From Devosia sp. (GTDB lineage: Bacteria; Pseudomonadota; Alphaproteobacteria; Rhizobiales; Devosiaceae), in contig NZ_CP075529.1 in the NCBI RefSeq assembly GCF_025809055.1, positions 2,405,501 to 2,469,500 of the forward strand: 64,000 nt of DNA, read 5' to 3'. A program made the position numbers and the translations under genes. Under the pieces are notes generated by a model that was not told where the DNA came from, made no database searches, and saw only the letters and a program-made list of their open reading frames with translations. The first letter of the stretch is position 1. Every line of letters begins with the position of its first letter. This document shows, piece after piece, positions 51,782 to 59,877 of the stretch.

Positions 51782-52822
51782 CTATTCGGCCTTGAGGTCT
51801 TCGATGATGCCCCCGATCCGCTCGCTCTTGGCGCTCAGGTGCTCCAGGGCCTCGGCGCGCGGCAGATAGTTGGGGATGAAGAAGGCCTCGGCCTGGCGCT
51901 TCTGGATCTCGCCGGCGGCATAGACTTCCTCGAGCGCGGTGTCGATGGCGTCCATCAGGGCCGGGTCCATGTCCTTGTTGAACAGCAGGAAGAATTCCTT
52001 GTCGAACACGAAGTCTTCGCTGCCGTCCAGGGTGACGCTGGTGGCCGGGCTTGCAAACTGCATGAAGTCGGCCCGCGTCGTTGCGCCCATGCCCGCTTCA
52101 GGCGCCTGTTCCAGCGTTGCCGGACGGGCGGTGATCCACACGAAGCGCATGGCCTTGGGATCGTCGGCCGGCAATTGGGTGAACTGCTCATTGGCCTGGA
52201 TCGAGCCGTTGATCACATCGGCCAGGTCATCCCACATGGCCTGGTTCTTGTCGGCCTGCGAGCCGGTATTGACCGCCACGATATTCTCTTCCGAGCCGGG
52301 CGCGCGCACCTTTGCCGCATTGCGCATGGCGGTGAAGCCAATCTCGGACACGCCGCCGGGCTGGATGGCGACGCGGATCTGCGTGCCCTCGGCTGCCGCA
52401 GTCAGGATGTCATCCATGCTCTGATAGGGCGAGTCGGCCGGCACGAGGAAGCTGTCGCCGGGATTGATGGCGACGGTCGGACCCACGACGTAGTTGGCAA
52501 ACGGATCGTCATTGCCCGGCACGCCATAGAGATAGGACAGGTAGATCTGGTCGTGATGCAGCATGATCGTGGTGCCGCGGCTGTCGCGGTCGAGCGCCTT
52601 GAGGCCCTCGCTGGTGCCCACCGGGTCGACCTTGATATTGATGCCCAGATGCGCGGCCAGCGCTTCGGCGACGATGGCCGAGTTCTGGTAGGTGTCGCCA
52701 CCGGTCGAGGTCGAGCCAATCACCATGCGGATATTGCCGGGCAGGTTCTGGGCCTGTGCGGCAAGCGGCGTGGATACGAGTAGCGCTGCGCCAAAGGCAG
52801 CAAGAAGCGTACGACGGTTCAT
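51782..52822 (-). CDS. tctC: Tripartite tricarboxylate transporter substrate-binding protein
   Basis: The periplasmic binding protein of the transporter, 346 residues with a signal peptide (RRTLLAAFGAALLVSTPLAAQ). The segment NIRMVIGSTSTGGDTYQNSAIVAEALAAHLG matches the TctC/Bug fold, where the first loop binds the carboxylate. It is divergent in sequence from typical Bug proteins, so substrate prediction is not possible from motifs. It is the first gene of the leftward tctCBA operon. AGGGAGGATC precedes the ATG. An operator palindrome lies 88-101 bases upstream of its ATG. Confidence 0.88.
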   Translation of the reverse strand: MNRRTLLAAFGAALLVSTPLAAQAQNLPGNIRMVIGSTSTGGDTYQNSAIVAEALAAHLGINIKVDPVGTSEGLKALDRDSRGTTIMLHHDQIYLSYLYGVPGNDDPFANYVVGPTVAINPGDSFLVPADSPYQSMDDILTAAAEGTQIRVAIQPGGVSEIGFTAMRNAAKVRAPGSEENIVAVNTGSQADKNQAMWDDLADVINGSIQANEQFTQLPADDPKAMRFVWITARPATLEQAPEAGMGATTRADFMQFASPATSVTLDGSEDFVFDKEFFLLFNKDMDPALMDAIDTALEEVYAAGEIQKRQAEAFFIPNYLPRAEALEHLSAKSERIGGIIEDLKAE

Positions 52823-52907
52823 CGTTTCTGATCCTCCCTAGCCGCGACAAGGCGGCAATCGAACTGAACGGCGGATCGTCCTCGCGATCCGGCCGTTGCG
52901 ATTACGC

Positions 52908-52937
52908 AATGTATGCGCATACACATATGTCGCGCAA
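52908..52937 (-). promoter_or_regulatory. Candidate tctC promoter overlapping a LacI-type operator
   Basis: The perfect 14-bp palindrome TGTATGCGCATACA (52910-52923, central CG) overlaps the spacer and -10 of a leftward promoter with -35 TTGCGC (52937-52932) and -10 TACATT (52913-52908), spacing 18. A repressor here would block initiation. Confidence 0.6.
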
Positions 52938-52994
52938 CTTGCTTGCCGCTGTCAAGACGCCACAAAATCCAAGCCTGTCATAAAGGCGTGCCAG

Positions 52995-53024
52995 TTGACA
53001 GGGCTTGATGTATACGCATACACA
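52995..53024 (+). promoter_or_regulatory. Candidate dehydratase promoter overlapping a second LacI-type operator
   Basis: A perfect -35 TTGACA (52995-53000) is followed by the operator copy TGTATACGCATACA (53009-53022, one mismatch from perfect symmetry), which covers the -10 region. The dehydratase ATG is at 53047. Confidence 0.62.
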
Positions 53025-53046
53025 ATGACCGCAAATGGAGGAGCCA

Positions 53047-54789
53047 ATGGACCCGAAAGTCCGCAAGAAAGCCGCCGAATTGCGGTCAGCCCGGTGGTTT
53101 GCGCCCGATGACCTGCGCAGCTTCGGTCATCGCTCCCGCATGATGCAGCTGGGCTATTCCGAGGACGACTTCATGGGCAAGCCCGTGATCGGCATTCTCA
53201 ATACCTGGTCCGAGCTCAATTCCTGCCACAGCCATTTCCCCGAGCGGGTCGCGGCGGTCAAACGCGGTGTCCTCGCGGCCGGCGGCTTCCCGGTGGAACT
53301 GCCGACCCTGTCGGTGGACGAGAGCTTCACCAAGCCGACTTCCATGCTCTATCGCAACCTTCTGGCCATGGAAGCGGAGGAAATGATCCGCTCCCACCCG
53401 CTCGACGGCGTGGTGCTGATGGGCGGCTGCGACAAGACCACGCCGGGCCTCGTCATGGGCGGGATAACCGCCGGCGTGCCCATGATCTACCTGCCCGCCG
53501 GCCCCATGCTGCGGGGCAATTATGCCGGCAAATCGCTGGGCTCGGGCTCCGACGCCTGGAAATACTGGGACGAGCGGCGCGCCGGCAATGTCTCGGATGA
53601 CCAGTGGCGTGGCCTGCAGGGCGGCATTGCCCGCTCGGCGGGTGTCTGCATGACCATGGGCACCGCCTCCACCATGACGGCCATCACCGATGCCATGGGC
53701 CTGACCCTGCCGGGCGCCTCGTCCATTCCGGCCGTGGATTCCGCCCATAGCCGCATGTCGGCCGATTGCGGCCGCCGCGTGGTCGACATGGTCTGGGAAG
53801 ACCTGACCCCGAACCGCATCGTCACCGCCGCCTCGGTGCGCAATGCCGCCATTGTCGCCATGGCCACCGGCTGCTCGACCAATGCGGTGGTGCATCTGAT
53901 CGCCATGGCCCGCCGCGCCGGTGTCGACATGTCGCTCGACGATCTCGACGCCCTGGGCCGCGACACCCCGCTGCTCGCCAATGTCCGCCCCTCGGGCAAG
54001 GAGTATCTGATGGAGGATTTCTACTTCGCCGGCGGGTTGCTGGCCCTCGAAAAACAGATCGCCGATCGTCTCGATACCTCAGCCATCACCGCCAATGGCA
54101 AGACGCTCGGCGACAATATCGCCGAGGCGGTCGTCTATAACGACGATGTCATCCGCCCACTTTCGAACCCGGTTTATCACGAGGGCTCGCTGGCGGTTTT
54201 GCGTGGCAATCTCTGCCCGGATGGCGCCATCATCAAGCCAGCCGCCTGCGATCCGAAATACTATGTCCATGAAGGACCGGCGCTGGTCTTTGACTCCTAT
54301 CCGGAGATGAAGAAGGCCATCGACGATGAAAATCTCGACGTGACGCCCGATCATGTCCTGGTCCTGCGCAATGCCGGGCCCCAGGGCGGTCCGGGCATGC
54401 CCGAATGGGGCATGCTGCCCATACCCAAGGCGCTGATCAAGCAGGGCCATCGCGACATGCTGCGCATTTCCGATGCGCGCATGTCCGGCACCTCCTATGG
54501 CGCCTGCGTGCTGCATGTCGCCCCCGAAAGCTTTGTGGGCGGCCCCCTGGCACTGCTCAAGACCGGCGACATTGTCCGCCTCGACCTGCCCAACCGGCGG
54601 CTCGACATGCTGGTGGCCGAGGCCGAAATCGATCGGCGCCGGGCCGCCTGGCAGCCCCCCGCCCCGCGCTTCGAGCGCGGCTGGGGCTGGATGTATTCCA
54701 AGCACGTCACCCAGGCCGACAAGGGCTGTGACTTCGATTTTCTCGAACGCAATTTCGGCCAGGCCGCCGGCGAACCCGACATTTTCTAG
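53047..54789 (+). CDS. IlvD/Edd-family dehydratase, probably of a sugar acid
   Basis: A 580-residue iron-sulfur dehydratase of the family that includes dihydroxy-acid dehydratase, phosphogluconate dehydratase and L-arabonate/D-xylonate dehydratases. Cluster cysteines lie in LNSCHSHFPE, MGGCDKTTPG and ATGCSTNAVVH. Other family segments are DSAHSRMSADCGRRVVD and GPQGGPGMPEWGMLPIPKAL, then SDARMSGTSYGACVLHVAPE. The form resembles sugar-acid dehydratases rather than biosynthetic IlvD, and the context (transporter, LacI regulator, DHDPS-like enzyme) supports a catabolic role. GGAGG lies five bases before the ATG. Exact substrate is unknown. Confidence 0.9.
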   Translation: MDPKVRKKAAELRSARWFAPDDLRSFGHRSRMMQLGYSEDDFMGKPVIGILNTWSELNSCHSHFPERVAAVKRGVLAAGGFPVELPTLSVDESFTKPTSMLYRNLLAMEAEEMIRSHPLDGVVLMGGCDKTTPGLVMGGITAGVPMIYLPAGPMLRGNYAGKSLGSGSDAWKYWDERRAGNVSDDQWRGLQGGIARSAGVCMTMGTASTMTAITDAMGLTLPGASSIPAVDSAHSRMSADCGRRVVDMVWEDLTPNRIVTAASVRNAAIVAMATGCSTNAVVHLIAMARRAGVDMSLDDLDALGRDTPLLANVRPSGKEYLMEDFYFAGGLLALEKQIADRLDTSAITANGKTLGDNIAEAVVYNDDVIRPLSNPVYHEGSLAVLRGNLCPDGAIIKPAACDPKYYVHEGPALVFDSYPEMKKAIDDENLDVTPDHVLVLRNAGPQGGPGMPEWGMLPIPKALIKQGHRDMLRISDARMSGTSYGACVLHVAPESFVGGPLALLKTGDIVRLDLPNRRLDMLVAEAEIDRRRAAWQPPAPRFERGWGWMYSKHVTQADKGCDFDFLERNFGQAAGEPDIF

Positions 54790-54798
54790 GAAACACTC

Positions 54799-55701
54799 AT
54801 GATGGCCCTCACCCTCGAACAGGCCCTGACCGGCATTTCCGGCATCCTGGTCACGCCCTATGACGAAAAAGGCGATGTCGCCCCGCAAAAGCTTGCTCCC
54901 ATTCTCGATCGGGCGCTTGGGGCGGGCCTGCACATGCCGGTGGTCAATGGCAATACCGGCGAATTTTATGCCCTGACCACCGAGGAAGCCGCGATCATGG
55001 TGCGCGACGTGGTCCGGCTGGTCGACGGACGGGCCCCGGTCCTGGCCGGTATCGGCCGGGGCGTGCGCGATGCCACCGCGCTCGCCAGAATTTCGGCCGA
55101 GGCAGGCGCCACCGCGCTCATGGTGCACCAGCCGCCCGATCCCTTCGTCTCGCCGCGCGGCATTCTCGACTACCTGAAGGCTGTTGCCGACGCCTCGGGC
55201 GGCCTGCCGATGATGCTCTATCTGCGCAATGACGCCATCGGCACCAAAGCCATTGCCGATCTCTGCGCCCTGCCCCAGGTCAAGGGCATTAAATGGGCCA
55301 CGCCCAATCCGCTAAAACTTGCCGAAGCCAGGGCGGCCTGCGACCCGGATCTGGTCTGGGTCGGCGGCCTGGCCGAAATCTGGGCCCCCGCATTCTACGC
55401 GGTTGGCGCGCGCGGCTTCACCTCGGGCCTCATCAATGTCTGGCCCGAACGCTCATTGGCCATCCATGCGGCGCTCGAAGCGGGCAATTATGCCGAAGCC
55501 AATGCGCTCATCGCCGGCATGAAGGCGTTCGAGGAAATCCGCGCCGAGGAAATGAACGGCACCAATGTCACCGGCGTCAAGGCCGCGCTCCTGGCGCTGG
55601 GCCGCGATTGCGGGCCGACGCGCCCACCCTCGGCCTGGCCCCTGACCGGCGCCCAGCAGGCCAAGCTCGACGCCTTCATCGCCCAGAACAAGCTGACTTA
55701 A
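54799..55701 (+). CDS. Dihydrodipicolinate synthase-family lyase/dehydratase
   Basis: A 300-residue class I (Schiff-base) enzyme of the DapA/NAL family. The opening ISGILVTPYDEKGDV, the motif VVNGNTGEFYALT, a Tyr in MMLYLRND and the Schiff-base Lys in VKGIKWATPN are present. In sugar-acid pathways members either split 2-keto-3-deoxy acids or dehydrate them, as in the L-arabonate route. It starts nine bases after the dehydratase stop and should act on its 2-keto-3-deoxy product. A second ATG one codon later is also possible. Confidence 0.9.
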   Translation: MMALTLEQALTGISGILVTPYDEKGDVAPQKLAPILDRALGAGLHMPVVNGNTGEFYALTTEEAAIMVRDVVRLVDGRAPVLAGIGRGVRDATALARISAEAGATALMVHQPPDPFVSPRGILDYLKAVADASGGLPMMLYLRNDAIGTKAIADLCALPQVKGIKWATPNPLKLAEARAACDPDLVWVGGLAEIWAPAFYAVGARGFTSGLINVWPERSLAIHAALEAGNYAEANALIAGMKAFEEIRAEEMNGTNVTGVKAALLALGRDCGPTRPPSAWPLTGAQQAKLDAFIAQNKLT

Positions 55702-55712
55702 GGACCTTTCCG

Positions 55713-56423
55713 ATGGACACCGCGCTGCGCGACAAGCTTCTCACCGTTTCGGTAGCCACCCTGGCCACGGCCCTGTTCAAGCGCGGCCTGCGCAATCAGG
55801 TCATCCAGGGCGTGCATCCGGTGCGGGCCAAGGGCGTCAACATGGTCGGCCCGGCCTATACCCTGCGCTACATCCCCGCCCGCGAGGATCGCAACCAGCT
55901 GGCCGAATTCCGCAATCCCGAGCATCCCCAGCGCGTCGCCGTGGAATCCTGTCCTGCCGGGCATATCCTGGTCATGGATAGCCGCAAGGACCCCCGCGCC
56001 GCTTCGGCCGGCGATATTCTGGTGACCCGCCTCATGGTGCGCGGCGTGGCCGGCGTGGTCACCGATGGCGGCTTCCGCGATGCGGCGACCATTGGCGGGC
56101 TCGATATTCCCGCCTATCACAGCCGCCCGTCCAGCCCCACCAATCTCACCCTGCACGAAGCGCTCGACCTCAATGTGCCCATCGGCTGCGGCGACGTCGC
56201 GGTTTTCCCCGGCGACATCCTCGTCGGTGACGAAGATTGCGTCATCGTCATCCCAGCGGCCATCGCCGCGGAGGTGGCCGACGAGGCCGTGGAAATGACC
56301 GCCTATGAGGATTTCGTGGTCGAAAAGGTCAAATCCGGCACCCCCGTCATCGGCCTTTATCCGAAAACCAAAGACGAATTCACCGGCGAATTCGAGGCCT
56401 GGCGCAAACAGAACGGGCGCTGA
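55713..56423 (+). CDS. RraA-family protein, possible aldolase or decarboxylase
   Basis: A 236-residue RraA/MenG-like protein. The segments VATLATALFKRGLRNQ, GPAYTLRYIPARED, VVTDGGFRDAATI and FPGDILVGDEDCVIVIPAA match the family. Related enzymes include 4-hydroxy-4-methyl-2-oxoglutarate aldolase and oxaloacetate decarboxylase; true RraA regulators of RNase E are shorter. The start is eleven bases after the previous stop, with the ribosome-binding site TAAGGA overlapping that stop. Position in the operon suggests a third catabolic step, not RNase control. Confidence 0.88.
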   Translation: MDTALRDKLLTVSVATLATALFKRGLRNQVIQGVHPVRAKGVNMVGPAYTLRYIPAREDRNQLAEFRNPEHPQRVAVESCPAGHILVMDSRKDPRAASAGDILVTRLMVRGVAGVVTDGGFRDAATIGGLDIPAYHSRPSSPTNLTLHEALDLNVPIGCGDVAVFPGDILVGDEDCVIVIPAAIAAEVADEAVEMTAYEDFVVEKVKSGTPVIGLYPKTKDEFTGEFEAWRKQNGR

Positions 56424-56470
56424 TCTGCCACCCAAGAGCGTCTCACCTGTGAACTGATCTCGTCTCCAGG

Positions 56471-56630
56471 CACCCCACCTCCCCCTTGATGGGGGAGGTA
56501 GCGGCGCTCGGCCCGCAGGGCCGTAGCAAAGCTGGGTGGGGGTGTTTCCGGCCCCGCCTCTACAATCCCGCTTCTGCCGCAGAGCAGAAGGCAAAAGCGC
56601 CTCTCGCAAGGTCAGTTCTGCGGTGACTTG
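56471..56630. repeat. Composite intergenic repeat, family B copy 2
   Basis: Matches 39951-40130 in order: CACCTCCCCC, TTGATGGGGGAGGTAGCG, CCCGCAGGGCC, GGTGGGGGTGTTTCC, then AGAGCAGAAGG and TCGCAAG. The 56424-56649 gap is otherwise empty. Confidence 0.75.
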
Positions 56631-56649
56631 CTCTTGAGCAAGCCCGTGA

Positions 56650-57417
56650 TCAGCCCGGCTTGCCCATGCGCCCGGCTGCGCGGTCAAAACCCTGTGCAAT
56701 GGCATCGCGCATGGCGGCGCGGGCCCCGGCGGGGTCGCGATCGCGGATGGCCTCGGCAATGCGCCGGTGCACGCCGACGGTTTCGATCAGCGCTTCGGGC
56801 TCGTTGACCGGCGAGGAAATGGTGAAGGCAGCGGTCAGCGCCATTTCGACCAGGGCGCTGATCGAGGCCATGAACGGATTGCCCGAGGCTTCGGCCACCA
56901 CCTTGTGGAAGTCGAGATCGAAGCGGGCAAAATCCGCCGGGCTTTCGGCCCCGGCCATGCGCTCGACCGCCGCGATCAGCCGCTCGGCCTCTTCGTCGCT
57001 GCGCCGTTCGGCCGCCAGCGCCGCGGCCTCGATCTCGATGCCGATCCGCACCTCGGCAAGGCTGCGCAGGAACCGCACATCCGGGCCGAGTTCGAAATGC
57101 CAGGCCAGGACGTCGGCATCGAAGAGGTTCCAGCGGTTGCGCGGCAGCACCCGCGTGCCGATGCGGGCCCGGGCCTCGATCAGCCCCTTGGCCGCCAGGG
57201 TCTTGAGCGCCTCGCGCAACACCGTGCGGGACACCCCGAAGCGGTCGAGCAATTCGCTGTCCGAGGGCAGGATGGCGCCCTCCGCATACTGGCCCGAGAC
57301 GATGGCGAAACCCATTTCCCACAGCACGTCGGAATGCAGGTTGCGCGCCGGATTGCGCCCGGACAGCGCGGCGATGAGATCGCCGGAGTGACGTGTGCGT
57401 ATGCCGGATTTGTCCAT
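56650..57417 (-). CDS. FadR/GntR-family transcriptional regulator
   Basis: A 255-residue regulator. A winged helix-turn-helix (about 30-95: GAILPSDSELLDRFGVSRTV, LREALKTLAAKGLIEARARIGTRV) precedes a FCD ligand-binding domain (about 115-240, with FDLDFHKVVAEASGNP and VGVHRRIAEAIRDRD). Metal-binding histidines typical of FCD domains are present. It is convergent with the RraA gene and divergent from an M20 peptidase gene. A site matching TNGTNNNACNA lies 49 bases upstream of its start, suggesting autoregulation. It probably responds to a sugar-acid intermediate, in line with the adjacent operon. Confidence 0.92.
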   Translation of the reverse strand: MDKSGIRTRHSGDLIAALSGRNPARNLHSDVLWEMGFAIVSGQYAEGAILPSDSELLDRFGVSRTVLREALKTLAAKGLIEARARIGTRVLPRNRWNLFDADVLAWHFELGPDVRFLRSLAEVRIGIEIEAAALAAERRSDEEAERLIAAVERMAGAESPADFARFDLDFHKVVAEASGNPFMASISALVEMALTAAFTISSPVNEPEALIETVGVHRRIAEAIRDRDPAGARAAMRDAIAQGFDRAAGRMGKPG

Positions 57418-57465
57418 GCCGTTCCCCCCGGGCCGCCGGATAGGGCGACCAAATCACAGGTCCAT

Positions 57466-57476
57466 TAGTATGACAA
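57466..57476. promoter_or_regulatory. FadR/GntR-type operator TAGTATGACAA
   Basis: Matches the family consensus T-N-G-T-N3-A-C-N-A. It lies between the divergent FadR-type gene (57417) and the M20 peptidase (57565), so it could control either or both. Confidence 0.45.
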
Positions 57477-57564
57477 TAACGCGCCAGCACAAGGCTGGAC
57501 AGCCGGGCATCGGCCGCGCCATGTTCCCCTCAATTGAGGATTCGGATCAAAGGACCATGCCACC

Positions 57565-58956
57565 ATGACCAGCACCCAGACCATCGATACCGTGCTTGCC
57601 GCCGTGGACAAGGGTCTGGACCAAAGCCTCGACCGGCTGTTTCACCTTCTCCGCATAAAGTCAATTTCCACCGATCCGGCCTATGCCGCAGAATGCCGGA
57701 AGGCCGCCGACTGGATCGCCGCCGAACTGAACAGCCTGGGCTTTGCCGCCTCCGCCCGCCCCACGCCGGGCCACCCTGTCGTGGTCGCGCATGGTCCCGA
57801 ACAGGCGGGCCCCCATGTCCTGTTCTATGCCCATTATGACGTCCAGCCCGTCGATCCGCTCAATCTCTGGCACTCCGATCCTTTCGAGCCGCAGATCGTC
57901 GAAAAGGCCGGCCGCAAGGTCATCGTGGCGCGCGGCGCCTCCGACGACAAAGGCCAGATGCTGACCTTCATCGAGGCCTGCCGCGCCTGGAAGGAGGCCA
58001 CCGGCGCGCTCCCCGTCCGCGTCTCGCTGATGCTGGAAGGCGAGGAGGAAAGCGGCGGCAAGAACCTGCCGCCCTTCATGAAGGCCAATGCCGAAGAGCT
58101 CAAGGCCGATATCGCGCTGGTCTGCGACACCGACATGTGGGACCGCCAGACGCCCTCGATCACCACCATGCTGCGGGGCCTTGTCGCCGAGGAGATCGAG
58201 ATCATCGCCGCCGACAAGGACCTGCATTCCGGCATGTTCGGCAATGCCGCGCGCAATCCCAACCAGCTCCTGGCCGAGATCATCGCCAGCCTCCGCGCTG
58301 CCGATGGCTCGGTCACCCTCAAGGGTTTCTACGACGACGTCGCCGAAATCTCCCCCGAACTGCGCGCCCAGTGGCAGGGGCTCGGCTTCGACGAAAAGGC
58401 GTTCCTGGGCGATGTCGACCTGTCGGTTCCCGCCGGCGAACAGGGCCGCTCCGTGCTCGAGCAGCTCTGGGCCCGCCCCACCTGCGAGATCAACGGCATG
58501 AGCGGCGGCTATACCGGCGACGGTTTCAAGACCGTCATTCCCGCCCGGGCCAGCGCCAAGATTTCCTTCCGCCTCGTCTCGGGCCAGGACCCCGAAAAGA
58601 TCCGCGCCGCCTTCCGTGCCCATGTCGAGGCCATGCTGCCCGCCGACGTGACGGTAAAGTTCACCCCCCATGGCGGCTCCCCGGCCATCACCGTGCCCGC
58701 CGATGGCGCGCTCCTGCGCCAGGCGCTCGATGGCCTCACCCATGAATGGGGCAAGCAGGCGGTGATCACCGGCGCCGGCGGCTCCATTCCCGTGGTCGGC
58801 GATTTCAAGCGCATCCTGGGGCTCGACACCCTGCTCATCGGCTTCGCCCATGTCGACGACCAGATTCACTCGCCCAACGAGAAATACGACCTCGAAAGCT
58901 ACCACCGCGGCATCCGCAGCTGGGTACGCGTCCTCGGCGCTTTGGCACAAGGCTGA
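57565..58956 (+). CDS. M20-family metallo-dipeptidase
   Basis: A 463-residue cytoplasmic peptidase of the M20/M25/M40 family. Zinc-site motifs appear as FYAHYDVQPVDP, ARGASDDKGQM, EGEEESGGKNL and CDTDMWD, with a dimerisation domain in the middle and a C-terminal His in IHSPNEKYDLESY. Closest in pattern to broad dipeptidases such as carnosinase-like enzymes. AAAGGACC lies upstream of the ATG. It is divergent from the FadR-type regulator and may be under its control, or may be unrelated to the island. Confidence 0.92.
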   Translation: MTSTQTIDTVLAAVDKGLDQSLDRLFHLLRIKSISTDPAYAAECRKAADWIAAELNSLGFAASARPTPGHPVVVAHGPEQAGPHVLFYAHYDVQPVDPLNLWHSDPFEPQIVEKAGRKVIVARGASDDKGQMLTFIEACRAWKEATGALPVRVSLMLEGEEESGGKNLPPFMKANAEELKADIALVCDTDMWDRQTPSITTMLRGLVAEEIEIIAADKDLHSGMFGNAARNPNQLLAEIIASLRAADGSVTLKGFYDDVAEISPELRAQWQGLGFDEKAFLGDVDLSVPAGEQGRSVLEQLWARPTCEINGMSGGYTGDGFKTVIPARASAKISFRLVSGQDPEKIRAAFRAHVEAMLPADVTVKFTPHGGSPAITVPADGALLRQALDGLTHEWGKQAVITGAGGSIPVVGDFKRILGLDTLLIGFAHVDDQIHSPNEKYDLESYHRGIRSWVRVLGALAQG

Positions 58957-58989
58957 AGGGCGCAACGTTGCCCTCGCTTGCACAATGCT

Positions 58990-59061
58990 GCCCTCGGGCG
59001 TGACCCGAGGGCCACGTCCCGCAAATCCAATCATAGTGGCCCTCGGATCAAGTCCGAGGGC
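58990..59061. repeat. Pair of GCCCTCGG/CCGAGGGC hairpins (family E)
   Basis: Two 9-bp perfect hairpins: GCCCTCGGG-N5-CCCGAGGGC (58990-59012) and GCCCTCGGA-N5-TCCGAGGGC (59039-59061). They lie head to tail between convergent genes. Confidence 0.7.
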
Positions 59062-59076
59062 AGCGCCGGATTCCGA

Positions 59077-59439
59077 CTAAACCAGCCACACCGCGATGAT
59101 TGCGATCACCGCCGGCACCGTCTGGATGAAGAGGATTTTCCGGCTCGACGTCACGGCGCCAAAAATCCCGGCCACCGCCACGCAGGCGAGGAAGAACAGC
59201 TGGATCTGCCAGGCCACGGCCGGATCGGGATGCACCAGCCCCCAGACGAGGCCCGCCGCCAGAAAGCCGTTATAGACCCCCTGATTGGCCGCCAGCACCT
59301 TGGTGGCGCGGGCAAAATCGGGGCTCAGCCCAAAGGCCTTGTGCCCGCGCGGGCTGTCCCACCAAAGCACTTCGAGCAGCATGATATAGACATGCAGCAG
59401 GGCCACCAGCCCCACCAGGATCATGGCAATGATGGCCAT
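59077..59439 (-). CDS. DUF1304 membrane protein
   Basis: A 120-residue protein with four predicted spans, beginning with a hydrophobic helix (IAMILVGLVALLHVYIMLLEV). The DUF1304 pattern is seen in LWWDSPRGHKAFGL, ANQGVYNGFLAAGLVWG and VTSSRKILFIQTVPA. Function is unknown. It follows the small secreted protein gene with one base between stop and start, so they form a leftward pair. Confidence 0.88.
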   Translation of the reverse strand: MAIIAMILVGLVALLHVYIMLLEVLWWDSPRGHKAFGLSPDFARATKVLAANQGVYNGFLAAGLVWGLVHPDPAVAWQIQLFFLACVAVAGIFGAVTSSRKILFIQTVPAVIAIIAVWLV

Positions 59440-59440
59440 C

Positions 59441-59827
59441 TCAACCTCTGATCTTGTATTTGTCGACGCGGCCGCCCATCTCGACCAGCCGGTCGATCAG
59501 CGGCAGAATTTTCGGCCCCTCGACGGCGCAGAAGGATGGATCATCATCGATCGCGTCGAAGGCCGGCTTGTAATAGTCGTCGTCATAGGCGCCAGTATCG
59601 AGCCCCAGATGCTCGGCCAGCTGGTCGGCGGCATCGACCACGAAGCGCCATTCCGAGTCGGTGCTCATGTGATCGGGGCAATTGACCCCCGCGACATTGG
59701 CCCAGACCAATTCGTGCAGCAGCCCATCCTGTTCCGCCGCGCTGAGGCCGGACATGTCGGGCGGCGCCGCCGCTGCCGGCATCACCAGCAGGGCCGCGAG
59801 CATCAGGGTCAGCATGGATCGCATCAT
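59441..59827 (-). CDS. Small secreted protein of unknown function
   Basis: A 128-residue protein with a signal peptide (MMRSMLTLMLAALLVMPAAA) and an acidic mature domain with two cysteines, one in VAGVNCPDHMSTDSEWRFV and one in DDPSFCAVEGPKIL, likely a disulphide. I do not recognise the family. GAGGAGGAACG precedes the first of two adjacent ATGs. It is one base from the DUF1304 gene, so they are probably co-transcribed. Confidence 0.7.
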   Translation of the reverse strand: MMRSMLTLMLAALLVMPAAAAPPDMSGLSAAEQDGLLHELVWANVAGVNCPDHMSTDSEWRFVVDAADQLAEHLGLDTGAYDDDYYKPAFDAIDDDPSFCAVEGPKILPLIDRLVEMGGRVDKYKIRG

Positions 59828-59877
59828 CGTTCCTCCTCGCCCACATTGGCACGCGCCGGGCAGGCCCGCCAGCCGCG

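Noticed and set aside
50721..51869. A 382-residue rightward frame opposite tctA/tctB
   Set aside because: Antisense to the transporter genes, with His/Asp/Gln-rich low-complexity translation.
55713..56423. Reading the RraA-family gene as a regulator of RNase E
   Set aside because: It is longer than true RraA and sits third in a catabolic operon, so an enzymatic role is more likely.
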